A DNA stretch of 64,000 nucleotides, taken from assembly GCF_032854445.1 (NCBI RefSeq), contig NC_088295.1, positions 25,407,385 to 25,471,384 on the forward strand, read 5' to 3'. The notes below the pieces were generated by a model. It worked only from the letters and a program-made list of their open reading frames with translations, had not been told where the DNA came from and ran no database searches. The translations under genes were made by a program, and so were the position numbers. Below, piece by piece: positions 10,255-20,649 of this stretch (its first letter is position 1; every line of letters begins with the position of its first letter). This DNA comes from Liolophura sinensis. Taxonomy: Eukaryota > Mollusca > Polyplacophora > Chitonida > Chitonidae.

Positions 10255-12080
10255 TTTGGCCAAATGATCTCAGAAACTTCGGTTTTCAGAGAACCATTCT
10301 CAGTAATTTCTCATAGAATTGCATACAGCATTTCTAGCTTCTCTCTTTTGAACAGTTACTTTCAGTAATCTGACAATTAAGGGAAGGTATTTCAGAAATC
10401 TCGTTGGATAAGCATTTTCACAAACCATATATAACTTGCAAGGGAATGTTGTCAACAAAGGTCACTCGTTTCCATTAATCTCAGCAATGATGTTTATACA
10501 CTGTTTCTCTTTGGACTACGATGCTTAGAAACTCTTCTCTATGGACAATGATTGTCAGAAACTCCTCTCTTTGGACAACGATTGTCAGAAGTCTCTCTCT
10601 TTAAACAACGATCTTTCTGACACCTCTCTCGTTAGACAATCATTCTTAGAAACTACATTTTTTCGACAACGATACTTGAAGAAACCTTTCTTCAGACAAG
10701 GAAGCGCTGAAACTTCTCTCTTTGGACAACGATGATAAGAAACCTCTATCCTTGGACAACGATGCTTGAAGGTCTCTCTCCTTGGACAACTTTCTTAGTG
10801 CTTGGAAATTCTTTTCTATGGACAACGAAGGTCAGAAACCTCTCTCTTTGTCAGAGACCTCTCTCTTTGGACAGCGATTGTCCAAGAAAATTCTCCCTTT
10901 GAATAAAGATTGTCACAAACATTACCGAATATTTAGCCATTCATTGGACAATGATTGTCAGAAACCTTCTTCTTTAGACAAACTATTGGCAGAAACCTCT
11001 GGAAACAAAGTTCAGAAACCGCTACCTGAAAAACGATTACCATAAGGCTTTGCTAAGAAATCTCTCCCGTTAAAGCAACGATTATCAGAAGACGTTAGAC
11101 ATCTTTGGTTCTCAAATTGCTTTGGCCAACGATTCTCAGAACCCGCAATGTTTGTAGGACGATTCTTAAAAACATGTACTGTTTGTAGAGGAAGCAAGCA
11201 TGAGCTAGACTTCAACTCACAGCGACCACACTGAAGAAAGGATCCTGGGTCATTGCGCCACGCTGGCACGCAAATACCCTGCGCCATGGAGACCCCGCCA
11301 TCCTAAATCTTTTGACAACAGTTCTTAGAAACCTGTCTCTTTGGACGACGAGTATCAAACTTCTCTCTCGTTCTTAGAAACCTCACTCTTCGGACAACAA
11401 TACTTAGAAACCACAATCTTTAGACAACGATACTTGGACATCGCTCTCTTTCAAAAAGGATGTTTAGAAACCTCTGTGTTTGAAAAGTTATAAGAAACCT
11501 CAACATGGACAACTGTTCTCAGAAACCACACGCTTTAAACAACCATTCTAACCAACTTCAATCTTTGGCCAACTATTGTTGAAAATATTATTATCGTATA
11601 CCTTTCTTTTTTGCCATTAATTCTCAGAGATCTTCCCGATGGAGGTAAGATTTCACAACTTGTTTCAACAAAGGCTCTTAGAAACTCTTCGGACAACAAT
11701 TCTTACTTTGAACAAGAATTTTTAGAAACTACACTCTTTGGACAAAGCTTCTCAGAAACCAAGAAGTTAGGTAAAGACCACAGAAGCCCCTTGCTCTAAA
11801 CAATGATTCCCAGAAATCACACTCATTAGACAGTGATTCACTGAAACTTCCCTTTTCAGAAAACGATGCTCAGAAACCTGTCTCTTTGGATCATAAGTCT
11901 CAATCCACACTAGACAGCGATACTCGAAGACCCCTCTCGTTAGAAGAAGATGCCTAGAAATTCCTGTTTTTGGACAATGGCTGTTATAAACCTTTAAATT
12001 TGCAGCTCTTTACATCAAACAAAATACTCTCAAAGACCTCACCATTTGCACAGAGGATCTCTGATTAGACATTGTTTATT
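10255..12080. repeat. Degenerate 30-bp array
   Basis: Recurrent unit of about 30 bp built from GGACAACGATTGTCAGAAAC plus CTCTCTCTTT, clearest at 10530-10640 where consecutive copies are exactly 30 bp apart. Copies are strongly diverged elsewhere. A SINE fragment interrupts it at 11199-11302. Short reading frames in it arise only because 30 is a multiple of three. It lies in intron 2 of the WSC/PKD gene. Confidence 0.8.
11199..11302 (-). mobile_element. 5' fragment of a first-family SINE
   Basis: Minus-strand tRNA-like head only: CTTCAACTCACAGCGACCAC then GATCCTGGGTCATTGCGCCA, matching the complement of the full copies, with small insertions. It interrupts the 30-bp array. Confidence 0.75.
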
Positions 12081-13379
12081 AAGAATCATACTTTTTCACG
12101 AACTGACAAACGTCATCAAAACGTCACGCTGGGAAAATAATTCTCAAAAACATCAGTCCAGTTGCCTTGATTCACAACAGCCAATACTTCTCACAAAACT
12201 GTCTATTTAGAACGAATCGTGAATACCCTTCATTTGAGCAATGATTTCTAAAAATACATGTGACTGTCTTGGAAAGGAAATTATAAAAAAACAGTTATTA
12301 GATATCTGAAATCACCATATTTTTCTTTGGGCAATATTTTAAATGAAAACTGAAGACTGGCCTGAAAACAACGTTTCGGGTGAACGACCAAACTTAAAAC
12401 CTCACAACACCGTTTCTCGACGGCGCTTTCGTATTAATCGAATCCAGCTACTGTTCATCTGGCTGCGGTCTTATGTCAAGTTGTTTGTCAGGTTCCTGGC
12501 AAAGGGTGATGGTTTTCTTCATATGGATAAACTATTCTCGAGTACGGATCTATGCGTCGAACCAGACATACATATAGCAGCCGTCAACCAAGAACTTGAT
12601 AGGCTGATAATCGCGAGGTTAAGTCCAAGACGACATCTAACAAAAACCACAATAGAACTAATGTAACAACCACGAAATTAAGACCTGACCATGCAAAGAG
12701 AAATACTCGACAGTTGTTAACAATGTTGGAAAGGCACAAGGTATGTTCTTGGTGAATAAATGAAATCGGTATTGAGATCGCGCAAAATGCTAGCATATAG
12801 TTACGTTGTCGATAATAAAATATGTATCTCAGTTGACCTCTGTAGCTATTCGTATATCCTAATGTGGCGATCTAATTCACTACGACGAATGGATGGCCCC
12901 TAGCCAAGGGTCAACCCCAATCAGATATATTTATAATGTCAATATCATAATATATAAAGTAAAACATTCTTCAATTTTACAACATGCTCGAATTCAAGTC
13001 GTCATGTAAAACAACAAAACCTCGAGATGGAAATCTTTGTTGTGGCCTTCCACACTTGACGACATGCGGTAGCCTTAAAAAAACCTAAACACCTTATTAT
13101 GCACGAAACAAGTTCCTACTATGATACAATAAAATACATTGACGGTGTGTAAACAAAAATAACTAGAATGCCATATCCTGCTTTGTCTTATGCGACCTCA
13201 AAATGAATAAGCCGTTTTGGGTCATTGAACAGACTCGTCCGATACAATGGAAATGCTTCTAGTGAAAGCATAAGGCATTAATATCATGTATATAACGAAG
13301 ATACAATAAATTAGAATTGATTTATGATAATTGAATTCTTGAATCATTATTTCCAAGATGACCATATTCCATTACTTAC

Positions 13380-13404
13380 CACCTTGGACTGTTTGTAAGA
13401 ACAC
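13380..13404 (-). CDS. WSC/PKD protein, exon 2 (25-nt microexon, end of signal peptide)
   Basis: A tract of T residues and CAG precede the exon, and GTG|GTAAGTAA follows it. It encodes VFLQTVQG plus one base, leaving phase 1. Exon 3 begins with the two bases AA, completing GAA. Very short, but both splice sites are strong and it completes the signal peptide exactly at the start of the WSC domain. Confidence 0.8.
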
Positions 13405-13552
13405 CTGAAAAAAAAATAGAAAGAAACGTTTAGAAAAATAGAAAATTGTGACCGAACTGCGTTTTATAATTTCTTACTTTCACTTCACTTCGTATTCCCA
13501 CATATAAAAATGCTTTGCAGATCATCAAGGTGTTAATTCGCGCACCACTTAC

Positions 13553-13585
13553 CCCTAGCGCCCAAAGTAAGAAAAGTTTCTCCAT
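13553..13585 (-). CDS. WSC/PKD protein, exon 1 (start of signal peptide)
   Basis: Encodes MEKLFLLWALG and ends at a consensus donor GG|GTAAGTG in phase 0. The start context AAACAATGG has A at -3 and G at +4. Joined to exon 2 it gives MEKLFLLWALGVFLQTVQG, a typical signal peptide: basic start, leucine-rich core and a small residue at the end. A ten-codon upstream frame ends 3 nt before this ATG. Confidence 0.8.
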
Positions 13586-13588
13586 TGT

Positions 13589-13618
13589 TTAAAGCCCCCG
13601 TGCTTTCTTAACATCCAT
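13589..13618 (-). promoter_or_regulatory. Upstream open reading frame before the WSC/PKD start
   Basis: ATG at 13618-13616 opens a nine-codon frame (MDVKKARGL) whose TAA ends 3 nt before the main ATG. If it lies in the 5' leader, it would allow translation control by reinitiation. The transcript start is not known. Confidence 0.4.
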
Positions 13619-14132
13619 GTTCTTTCCTTCTGGGACCTCTAGAGACAGTCCCATGGATGTCTGCGGCAGAACCCGATGACATCATTATGAATGCTGCCAG
13701 ATGATTGGCTGAGCACGCCTCTTGTATCTGCCTCCTGGGACAGCTCTTTGTACCGCCACTTGTTCTTCGGTACCTGTGCTATTGGATTTTTACGTGATGG
13801 AATTGTTCCGAATGGTCGCTTTGACAATTTTCCTTGCAGGTCCATTGTTTGCCTTATTGATTCCTCGTGCTGGTTATTTATGCATAGGGTTAGTCGAGGA
13901 TGATTGTCGTTTTAGTTTTTATTGGATCGATCTTGTCGTCTGACAAGTTGTACGGTCCCGACTTGTCGAAGTCCCCATGGTATGTGTGGCTGACATCTGG
14001 GCGGAATCGATGAGACTTGATTGTTAGTTAGACACGGCCTAGGGTTACAGTTAGTCCGCGGGTCTAATCAATAGAAAAACAACATTGCCATTGAAGTTAG
14101 CTTAATAACAGAGCTGAATAAACTGATTGATC

Positions 14133-14135
<3 letters not shown>

Positions 14136-14222
<87 letters not shown>
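14136..14222. repeat. (TA)n microsatellite
   Basis: About 43 uninterrupted TA dinucleotides. It directly abuts the TTAA-flanked foldback element to its right. Confidence 0.98.
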
Positions 14223-14223
<1 letters not shown>

Positions 14224-14226
14224 GCA

Positions 14227-14833
14227 TTAAAGGTGGAGAAAACATAAAAATGACAAAAATGACATAAAAAAAAGTTCAGTTGAAAGAGTGCGAAAAGTTA
14301 TTCCTTAATGTCATCTTCAATATTTTTTCCGATTTTTCCTTATGGAGAAAAAGACACTTGAAAATAATTTTTGTATGGTGGGCATTTGGGACCACCTTTT
14401 GGTATTTATAGTCTTTGCTTAATATTGTCATAAATGGGGATGTAACACGGGTTTAATCAATATTTTGCACTATAATTTGTTCTTTTCAGCTAACAAATGT
14501 ATTAACCCTAAATTTGGATCATATTTATATTTTTAATATGTTCATAAATATTATCACAATTTAGATTAAATGCATATGTTTCGATATAAACAACAAATTT
14601 ACATTTAAATAAATTTTTATTAGACAAGCATCACATCCTTATTTAGAACATTATTATGCAACAACGATGAATACCAAAAGTAGGTCCCGAATACCCACCA
14701 TACAAAAATATTTTCAAATAACCTTTTCTCTCGAAAAAAAATCCAGAAAAATATTAAAGATCATATTTGCAAATAGGTTTTGACGCTCTTTCATTTGATT
14801 TTGGCATCATTTTTATGTTTTCTTCTCCTTTAA
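14227..14833. mobile_element. TTAA-flanked foldback element with long inverted arms
   Basis: TTAA at 14227-14230 and at 14830-14833 flank arms of about 200 bp that are imperfect inverted repeats. The left arm reads AGGTGGAGAAAACATAAAAA; the right arm, reversed, reads AGGAGAAGAAAACATAAAAA. Deeper in the arms both have TTTTTGTATGGTGGG, then GGGACC and CTTTTGGTAT. TTAA targets are typical of piggyBac-type transposition. No transposase frame is present, so this would be a non-autonomous element. The centre (about 14430-14620) is AT-rich and unique. Confidence 0.75.
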
Positions 14834-14984
14834 ATATTGAATGATTGGACAATTTCCCCATAACGAGTAGAAACAAATGTCAGGAAAAAGTCTTCTTTTG
14901 TCTTCTTTAGTATGTATATATGTATGTACGTATGTATGTATATATGCTTGGTGTTTAAGGTCGTACTTAACAATGTTTCAATCA

Positions 14985-15090
14985 TATGGTGATGAGGAGT
15001 CATTAGGCGTGTGTACATATATTGTGTCTTCTTGTAACAAGGCAAGTCCATGCCGCCAAAGTGCTGCTGCCACTGAAGTACCATGCCGAA
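14985..15090 (-). mobile_element. SINE fragment, third family
   Basis: Minus strand. GTGATGAGGAGTCATTAGGC, GTGTACATAT and a GCAAGTCCATGCCGCC word match the body of the copies at 15715-15940 and 40118-40455. Confidence 0.6.
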
Positions 15091-15539
15091 CTCCCAAATT
15101 AATATACAACCATACATTGTACATTCTGACATTCACTGGTATTGTTTCGTTGTGTTGACCAATAAAAGAAGACTAAAGCAAGCTAACAAAAGACACTGTT
15201 ATATATGACAGTAAATACTTTCTGAAGTAGAATTTCTATAACATTTGCATTTGTTATATATCAGCAAGAATTTTCGTCTTATTGTCTAATAGCTAACAGC
15301 TTGAAAATCAATAAATCTTCGGAAACAACGGTCAACTGCTCTTCCAAGTGTCTTGACATTTACTGCCAACGAACTGCGACTTAGAACTTGTGAAGCTCTT
15401 GTGGCTTGTTATCTTTTGTACATATTGGCGGATCTGTCCTTCTTTTCATGCCGGTATCAGGGAGTTTTATAACTCAAAATTGTGTGTTTTGTTTTGGGCT
15501 AGACTGATGGGATTTACTTCCACTCCACAGAATCTATAA

Positions 15540-15620
15540 GGACTGCTTCGGTGGCCTAATGGACTCGCCCTGCCAAAATATGACAATTGTTAAGTAAGAA
15601 GTAAAACCCCAAAGACATAT
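15540..15620 (+). mobile_element. SINE 3' fragment, third family
   Basis: TGGACTCGCCCTGCCAAAAT, then AATTGTTAAGTAAGAAGTAA and AACCCCAAAG, match the 3' end of the copy at 40118-40455. Confidence 0.55.
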
Positions 15621-15714
15621 ACAGAATCCATAGAAAATTTTTTGGTTTACTAGAATGGAAAAATTGCGCCTATTTTTAGGAATGAATAAATGCTTGAAGT
15701 AATATGACGTGGAG

Positions 15715-15940
15715 TCATTAGGGGTGTGTACATATGCTATGTCCTTGTGGCAAGGAGAGTCCATGCTGCCACTGGAAAATCATGCCAAAGACACCATGCA
15801 TGACACCCCACCCAGTCATATAATACTAACACCAGGTCAAACAGTCCTGTTTCCTTGCTCTAACGTCTAAGCGCTGAGCGCCAATCGAGGCAGTAACAAG
15901 TACCATATTTAAAATCTTTGGTAAGACCCGACCCGGGTCC
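15715..15940 (-). mobile_element. SINE, third family
   Basis: Minus strand. From the right: GGACCCGGGTCGGGTCTTAC, GATTGGCGCTCAGCGC, ATATGACTGGGTGGGGTGTC, GGCAGCATGGACTCTCC and GTGTACACACCCCTAATGAC. It shares order and wording with 40118-40455. It abuts a first-family SINE at 15950. Confidence 0.7.
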
Positions 15941-15949
15941 CATCTTTAT

Positions 15950-16219
15950 GGGGGCCTCTATGGCCAAGCGGGGCTAGGCCGACAGCGCGGCGCAACGACC
16001 CAGGAGTGTCTCACCAGTGTGGTCGCTGTGAGGTCAAATCCAGTTCATGCTGTCTTCTCCTCCGGCCGTACGTGGGAAGGTCTACCAGCAACCTGCGGAT
16101 GGTCGTGGGTTTCCGCAAGGTTTCTATGCTCGGTTTCCTCCCACGATAATGCTGGCCGCCGTCGTATAAGTCAATTATTCTTGAGTATGGCGTAAAACAC
16201 AAATCATTTAAAAAAATAA
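15950..16219 (+). mobile_element. Full-length but diverged SINE, first family
   Basis: Head GGGGCCTCTATGGCCAAGCG, then GAGGTCAAATCCAGTTC (B-box region), TACGTGGGAAGGTCTACCAG, and tail TAATGCTGGCCGCCGTCGTA with CTTGAGTATGGCGTAAAACA. It lies next to the third-family SINE and lacks the 25-bp leader. Confidence 0.85.
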
Positions 16220-18200
16220 ACCTTGTCTTTATGTGAATTAGTCGACATTTTATGTTGGCTAAACATTATGTTTCCTATAAGATACTGTACCACAGGCTGT
16301 CGTGTACAATAGTCAGCCAGTGCAAGTTTTTTAATATAAGAAATATAGTGATTACGTATTCAGTCACGTGCAAAGCCTAACTGTCCACAATATCAGACGA
16401 CTGAAGAGTCAGGAATTTGTTGTAGTTTCAGTGTGCTAATTGTACATTCATTCATCGACTCCAGAATTTTCCACTTTTAATACGAATAGTGTTCAGTTTT
16501 AGGGATGGAATAAACTGGAGGTTTCAGTCTTTGGAGAGCAGTGACAGTGGCAGCAATTCCACACATTCCCTGCTTAAGGCCTGTTTGAAGCCTATCGTGA
16601 TTTGTAGCGTTTGTAAGGCAAGTGCATGCCTTAAACACTCAAACGAACCACACACACCACTGATGGACGCTTACAGGCAGCTATAGCAATGATGCTAAAA
16701 CTCTATTGCAAAATTAGCATTAGTATTGATTTAATGAAGTGCTAAATAAAATGGACCCAAAAACTGACTCCTAGTCCAAGAAAACATATACAGTGACAGG
16801 CATGTTTACAAAAACGGGTTACTTGAGATAATTCTGACAAAGATTTCCATTTACTGTTGTCAAACATCGAAGGGTTCAGCAAGATAAAGTGAGAATATAT
16901 GTGTAATAGAGGTATGCCAGCTGTGGTTGGTACGAGGCTTTTATGCTGCCTAGCTTAATATTTGAAATATTAGTCCAGGCTATGGAAATGAGAAAAATCA
17001 TGGAGACTTATTTATCATCAAATATAATTATTACCTAAAGAGTGTCACCACTTTCTATTTAGTCTGGATACACAATTTAAAGTGTGTGACGTCCGAGTGG
17101 TAAGGAAAAAGATACAGTTTCAAAACATCATTTATATCGGACCCCGTGATTTTGGACATTGTCCACATTTCAACAATCAATGAAGAAAAGCAACAGTTTA
17201 TTATGATCTCCTATTTCTTCTGCAGATGGAATAGCTACATGATATGACATATTTTACGGCATTTAAGATATAAAGTTCAGCTCTGAGGGACTTTCTCTTC
17301 GCGGTTGGGGTGTTTTACGTTACTTTTTGGGGAACTATTCAGTTTGATTAGAGGTACGGTAGAGCATATTCAGGTAGAACGAGTCAACGAGTAAAGCACG
17401 AGCTCTATCACATTCCTGGTCTCAGGGCCACTTCGTCCGCCAGAGAGGATCAAGTGGTTGTTTAAACATGCCACAATCGACTCGCTAACCAAATGCCATT
17501 TTCATTACCGCCTGCCATACTGGACCTCATCGATATTAGCGTGTGTTAGAACAACACCACGTGATAGGACAATACCGTCTTCTTTCGTATGCCATTCCCG
17601 TGACCATGTTTGTTCCACGAGAAGGTAACTCTAATCAAATTCTTCTAGAGGGCCGTGTTTTGCGGTTATTTCCCCTTGCAATCTGCCGCTCGAAGGACAT
17701 ACTCATGTCGTGCCATGCGCAGATAAGTGTATGAAGTACACTTAGCATTTCGAATTTCATTTACTGGTGATGGCAAATCAAATGGGCCGATCCCTTCTTG
17801 CTAGGTTAAACGAAGGAAGTTTAAATTTCCGTCCAACCTCATATTATTTTGAAATGGAGTAATTTAGGAAGTGTTTGCACTGAGGTCAATAGATTGCATG
17901 CATACATTCAGACTGTCACAAACTACTTCCAAACAGATTACCTAGAGATATGGGGCAGGAAGTGAAGTGTAACATGTCTAGGCGTCCTACTCATTAACAG
18001 CTCAGACGTTAGTTCACAAGGTGTAAGTCGATATAAAGGTTAGAGGAATACTCCACGGAGAGTCTAAACTGACTAAATTCTGTTTAATTTCTACCTAATT
18101 CCTTGCTAATTGTTAGTGGTTGCTTGACGCCAGCTGCTAGGAGCTTTTCGTATTCTCAATTTCCCGTTATTCAGGTGCACGGTGCTCATGACAGATTGAG
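16220..18200. other. No gene or repeat recognised
   Basis: AT-rich unique sequence. Open frames here are short (65 codons or fewer), have no splice-site framing and resemble no family I know. Confidence 0.6.
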
Positions 18201-18289
18201 ATCAGAATGTAGCTCGAACCACGAAAGTTCGGTGGTTTAAACAGACATACCGGGTTCCTCCACCCAAATGTATAGCTGCTTTTTTGAGT

Positions 18290-18595
18290 GGATTCTAACA
18301 CCGTTATTAATTCATATGGATTCTAACAGCGTTATCAATCCATATCGACTCTAAAAGCATTATCAGGCCCTATGAATACATATGAATTGATAACGCTGTG
18401 AAATTCCTTATACTAGCATATGAATTGATAACTCTGTTAAAATACATATGAACTGATAAGGCTGTTAAAATACATATGAATTGACAACGCTGTTAGAATC
18501 AATATGAATTGACAAGGTTATTAGAATCCATACGAATTAAAAACGGTGTTAGAGCTGCGTTATCAATTCATATGGATTCTAACAGCGTTCGGGAC
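18290..18595. repeat. 28-bp satellite that switches strand
   Basis: The unit ATTCTAACAGCGTTATCAAT plus TCATATGG runs forward for about three copies. It then continues as its reverse complement (CATATGAATTGATAACGCTG plus TTAGAATC) for about six copies, and returns to the forward orientation near 18556-18588. The unit core around CATATG is itself nearly palindromic. Confidence 0.85.
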
Positions 18596-18639
18596 CGGTA
18601 GATCCAGGATCAATCCTTGATCCAGTCACACCTAAGACT

Positions 18640-18917
18640 TTAAAAGAGGAAGTTGTAACTTCCTCGCTTGGCGTTCAGCATGAAAGGGATAGTGCAACAA
18701 CTGGTTGACCCGTATCAGTATAATGGCTCGGGCGGGGCGGCTTACTTGCCTTCGGTAAGTCGTCTCAGTGAAGCAGCACTAAATAAAAGAGCGGTGGAAA
18801 TCCGTCCTGCAACAAGGAGGCACATTGCACATACATGCACCCTAATGATTCCTTCGTCGTCATATGACTGAAAAATTGTTGAGTACGACGTTAAACCCCA
18901 AGCACTCAAGCACTCAC
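18640..18917 (+). mobile_element. SINE, third family, inserted in the 28-bp satellite
   Basis: CTTCCTCGCTTGGCGTTCAG, AACTGGTTGACCCGTATCAG, CGTCGTCATATGACTGAAAA and ATTGTTGAGTACGACGTTAA match the copy at 40118-40455. Satellite units resume at about 18920, so it interrupts the array. Confidence 0.7.
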
Positions 18918-19060
18918 TCACTCTAACAGCGTTATCAGTTCATACGGGTTCTAACACTTTTATTAATTCATATGGAATATGTACCCTAACAACGTTGTCA
19001 ATTCATATGTATTCTAAAGGAATTATCAGTTCATGTGGATTCTCACATCGTTATCCAGTA
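18918..19060. repeat. Right part of the 28-bp satellite
   Basis: TCTAACAGCGTTATCAGTTC, ATTAATTCATATGGAATA and TTGTCAATTCATATGTATTC continue the array beyond the SINE, with more divergence. Confidence 0.75.
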
Positions 19061-19716
19061 AAATATCTCTATAACGGTGTTAAAACCTACAACGGAACGT
19101 CATCACTAATGAATAAATAAATAAATAATTAAAGAATAAGTCAATTCATCAAGAGGCTAATCACGCTTAAAACTTTGTAATGGAAATTCCGGTGCTTCCT
19201 TGATCATTACAACTTGATGACTGGTCAAGCTCAACTTCGTATGCTTTCAGTATACTTGACTGATTGTCTTCGGCGCGGTATTTTTGTGAGGCAGCACTAT
19301 ATACATACGTCGACATTTGGAGTGAAAGTTTATAAAGTGACAACATAGTCCAAAATACGGAAGGTGACGTTAAACTCCTAGAAATCTAAGGAACATGTAC
19401 TTCCTGCAAGGCTTTTATCTACAGGAAAAGTTATAATAGGCCTACAAATGTATGCTTATAAATCTGTCCTGTAGAATGCATGTAGTCATGTACACGAACA
19501 GTACGTCTGTAAATAAGACGTCCTTAAAGTGTCTTCCCTTCACCGAAAGCCCTCAGTGCTATATTTTTGTTGGTGCTCTATCCAACCACATTAGTGCAAT
19601 CTGAAAGCTCAACAGTCATGTTCCAGAAATCTGAGGGCTCGACTTTTATCTCTCAAACGCTCTCAGTTCATCCAAATATCCAACTAAGCTGGGCTTGAAC
19701 ATGTTGACTGGTATGC

Positions 19717-19717
<1 letters not shown>

Positions 19718-19791
<74 letters not shown>
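19718..19791. repeat. (TA)n microsatellite
   Basis: About 36 TA dinucleotides. They create spurious tyrosine/isoleucine open frames on the minus strand. Confidence 0.97.
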
Positions 19792-19794
<3 letters not shown>

Positions 19795-19799
19795 GTCTT

Positions 19800-20590
19800 C
19801 ACCAGGCGACATATGAGCAGGCCTACACAATCGGTACATAACTGTACGCGTCTTTGCGGCACACATTAAAGCCATTTCAGATGATTTCGGACTTGGATCG
19901 ATGTTGTTCTTTCACACAGCTCGGGTTGGATACAATGGTGTTTACAATGCAGTCGATAATAGACGCCCAAACACCGACAGTTGCTAACCGCCGTCGTTGC
20001 ACAGGAACATGCACAAGTTTACCGTATATTAAAGTGGGTCAACGTTAACAACACGTCGAACATACCTGAGAACTAGCAATGTATACTGGTGGTTTGACCC
20101 TTGTCGCTGGCACAGGCCTTGTTTACTTATGGGGACGGGTAAGTGGAAGGGTATTGTGTCCAACGAGCTCTTACACGCCCGCCGTTGTGTGAAATACTGA
20201 TCTAGGGTATAGTTGTTAGATCTGCTCTGTGTGAGGTACAGGAACACGCTGAACAGCACGATATTATAGGCCAACGACTTCTTAATGGGTAGGAATACAT
20301 TACCATTTTCTTTGTTCCCTGAATGGGTTCATGACTTCAAGCACGCTATACAGTATATACCTTTGAACACCGAATATAGCTGTACAATATTAAAACTTAC
20401 ATTTTTTCGCTCCGGATAATCGCTTCATATTGAACCCAAAAGGTTTCAGATTTGCCAAGATCTTAGTAACCTTGTCAGTTATACCCACCTTTTCCAAATT
20501 CTACTATAGTCACTATATACTCAGACCAAACCAGAGGTCAGGCCTGCTATGAATCTTCACTCAGCATACATCGCATAGGATGAAAGTGCT
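19800..20590. other. No gene recognised
   Basis: Unique AT-rich sequence between the (TA)n tract and the 33-bp array. Only short frames occur, without splice support. Confidence 0.55.
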
Positions 20591-20627
20591 TGACTTCCAG
20601 TCACTTGGGCCTGTTGTGCTACGAGGT

Positions 20628-20643
20628 GGGGGTTTAAACCCCC
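20628..20643. repeat. 16-bp perfect palindrome GGGGGTTTAAACCCCC
   Basis: Self-complementary sequence just before the 33-bp array. GGTTTAAACCC also resembles a Pol III B-box with one T for C, so it may be the remnant of a tRNA-like SINE head next to which the array expanded. Confidence 0.7.
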
Positions 20644-20649
20644 TCTAAC

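Larger units (their letters stand above)
5884..13379 (-). other. Intron 2 of the WSC/PKD gene (7.5 kb, repeat-filled)
   Basis: Bounded by GTAAGT after exon 2 and TTTCCTGCAG before exon 3, with matching phase 1. It contains a tRNA-derived SINE, a full SINE, SINE fragments and two degenerate ~30-bp arrays, listed separately. Stretches 5900-7130 and 12100-13370 look unique, AT-rich and non-coding. Confidence 0.75.
2171..13585 (-). other. Gene span: secreted WSC/PKD-domain protein, polycystin-1-like (six coding exons)
   Basis: Six minus-strand exons join with compatible phases (33, 25, 503, 181, 164 and 807 nt) into 570 codons plus a stop. Order of parts: signal peptide 1-19, WSC domain about 20-109, PKD-type domain 110-187 with YGDG, second PKD-like segment 188-247 with DFGDG, a linking module 248-302, and a cysteine-containing region 303-570 that ends in another PKD-like strand pattern. 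WSC followed by PKD is the N-terminal arrangement of polycystin-1-like proteins, in which these domains are extracellular and thought to bind carbohydrate or ligands. No REJ, GAIN/GPS or polycystin membrane region is visible, so this is either a short secreted relative or a gene that continues left of the window. Function is inferred from domains only. Confidence 0.8.

Noticed and set aside
10541-11045. Plus-strand frames rich in DNDCQK
   Set aside because: Product of the 30-bp array, whose period is a multiple of three.
12343-12666. Plus-strand 107-codon frame
   Set aside because: No recognised family; part resembles a SINE body (GTTTGTCAGGTTCCTGGC) and it lacks convincing splice framing.
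18290-19060. CRISPR-like array
   Set aside because: Units are contiguous, diverged and change strand, without unique spacers, in a eukaryotic genome.
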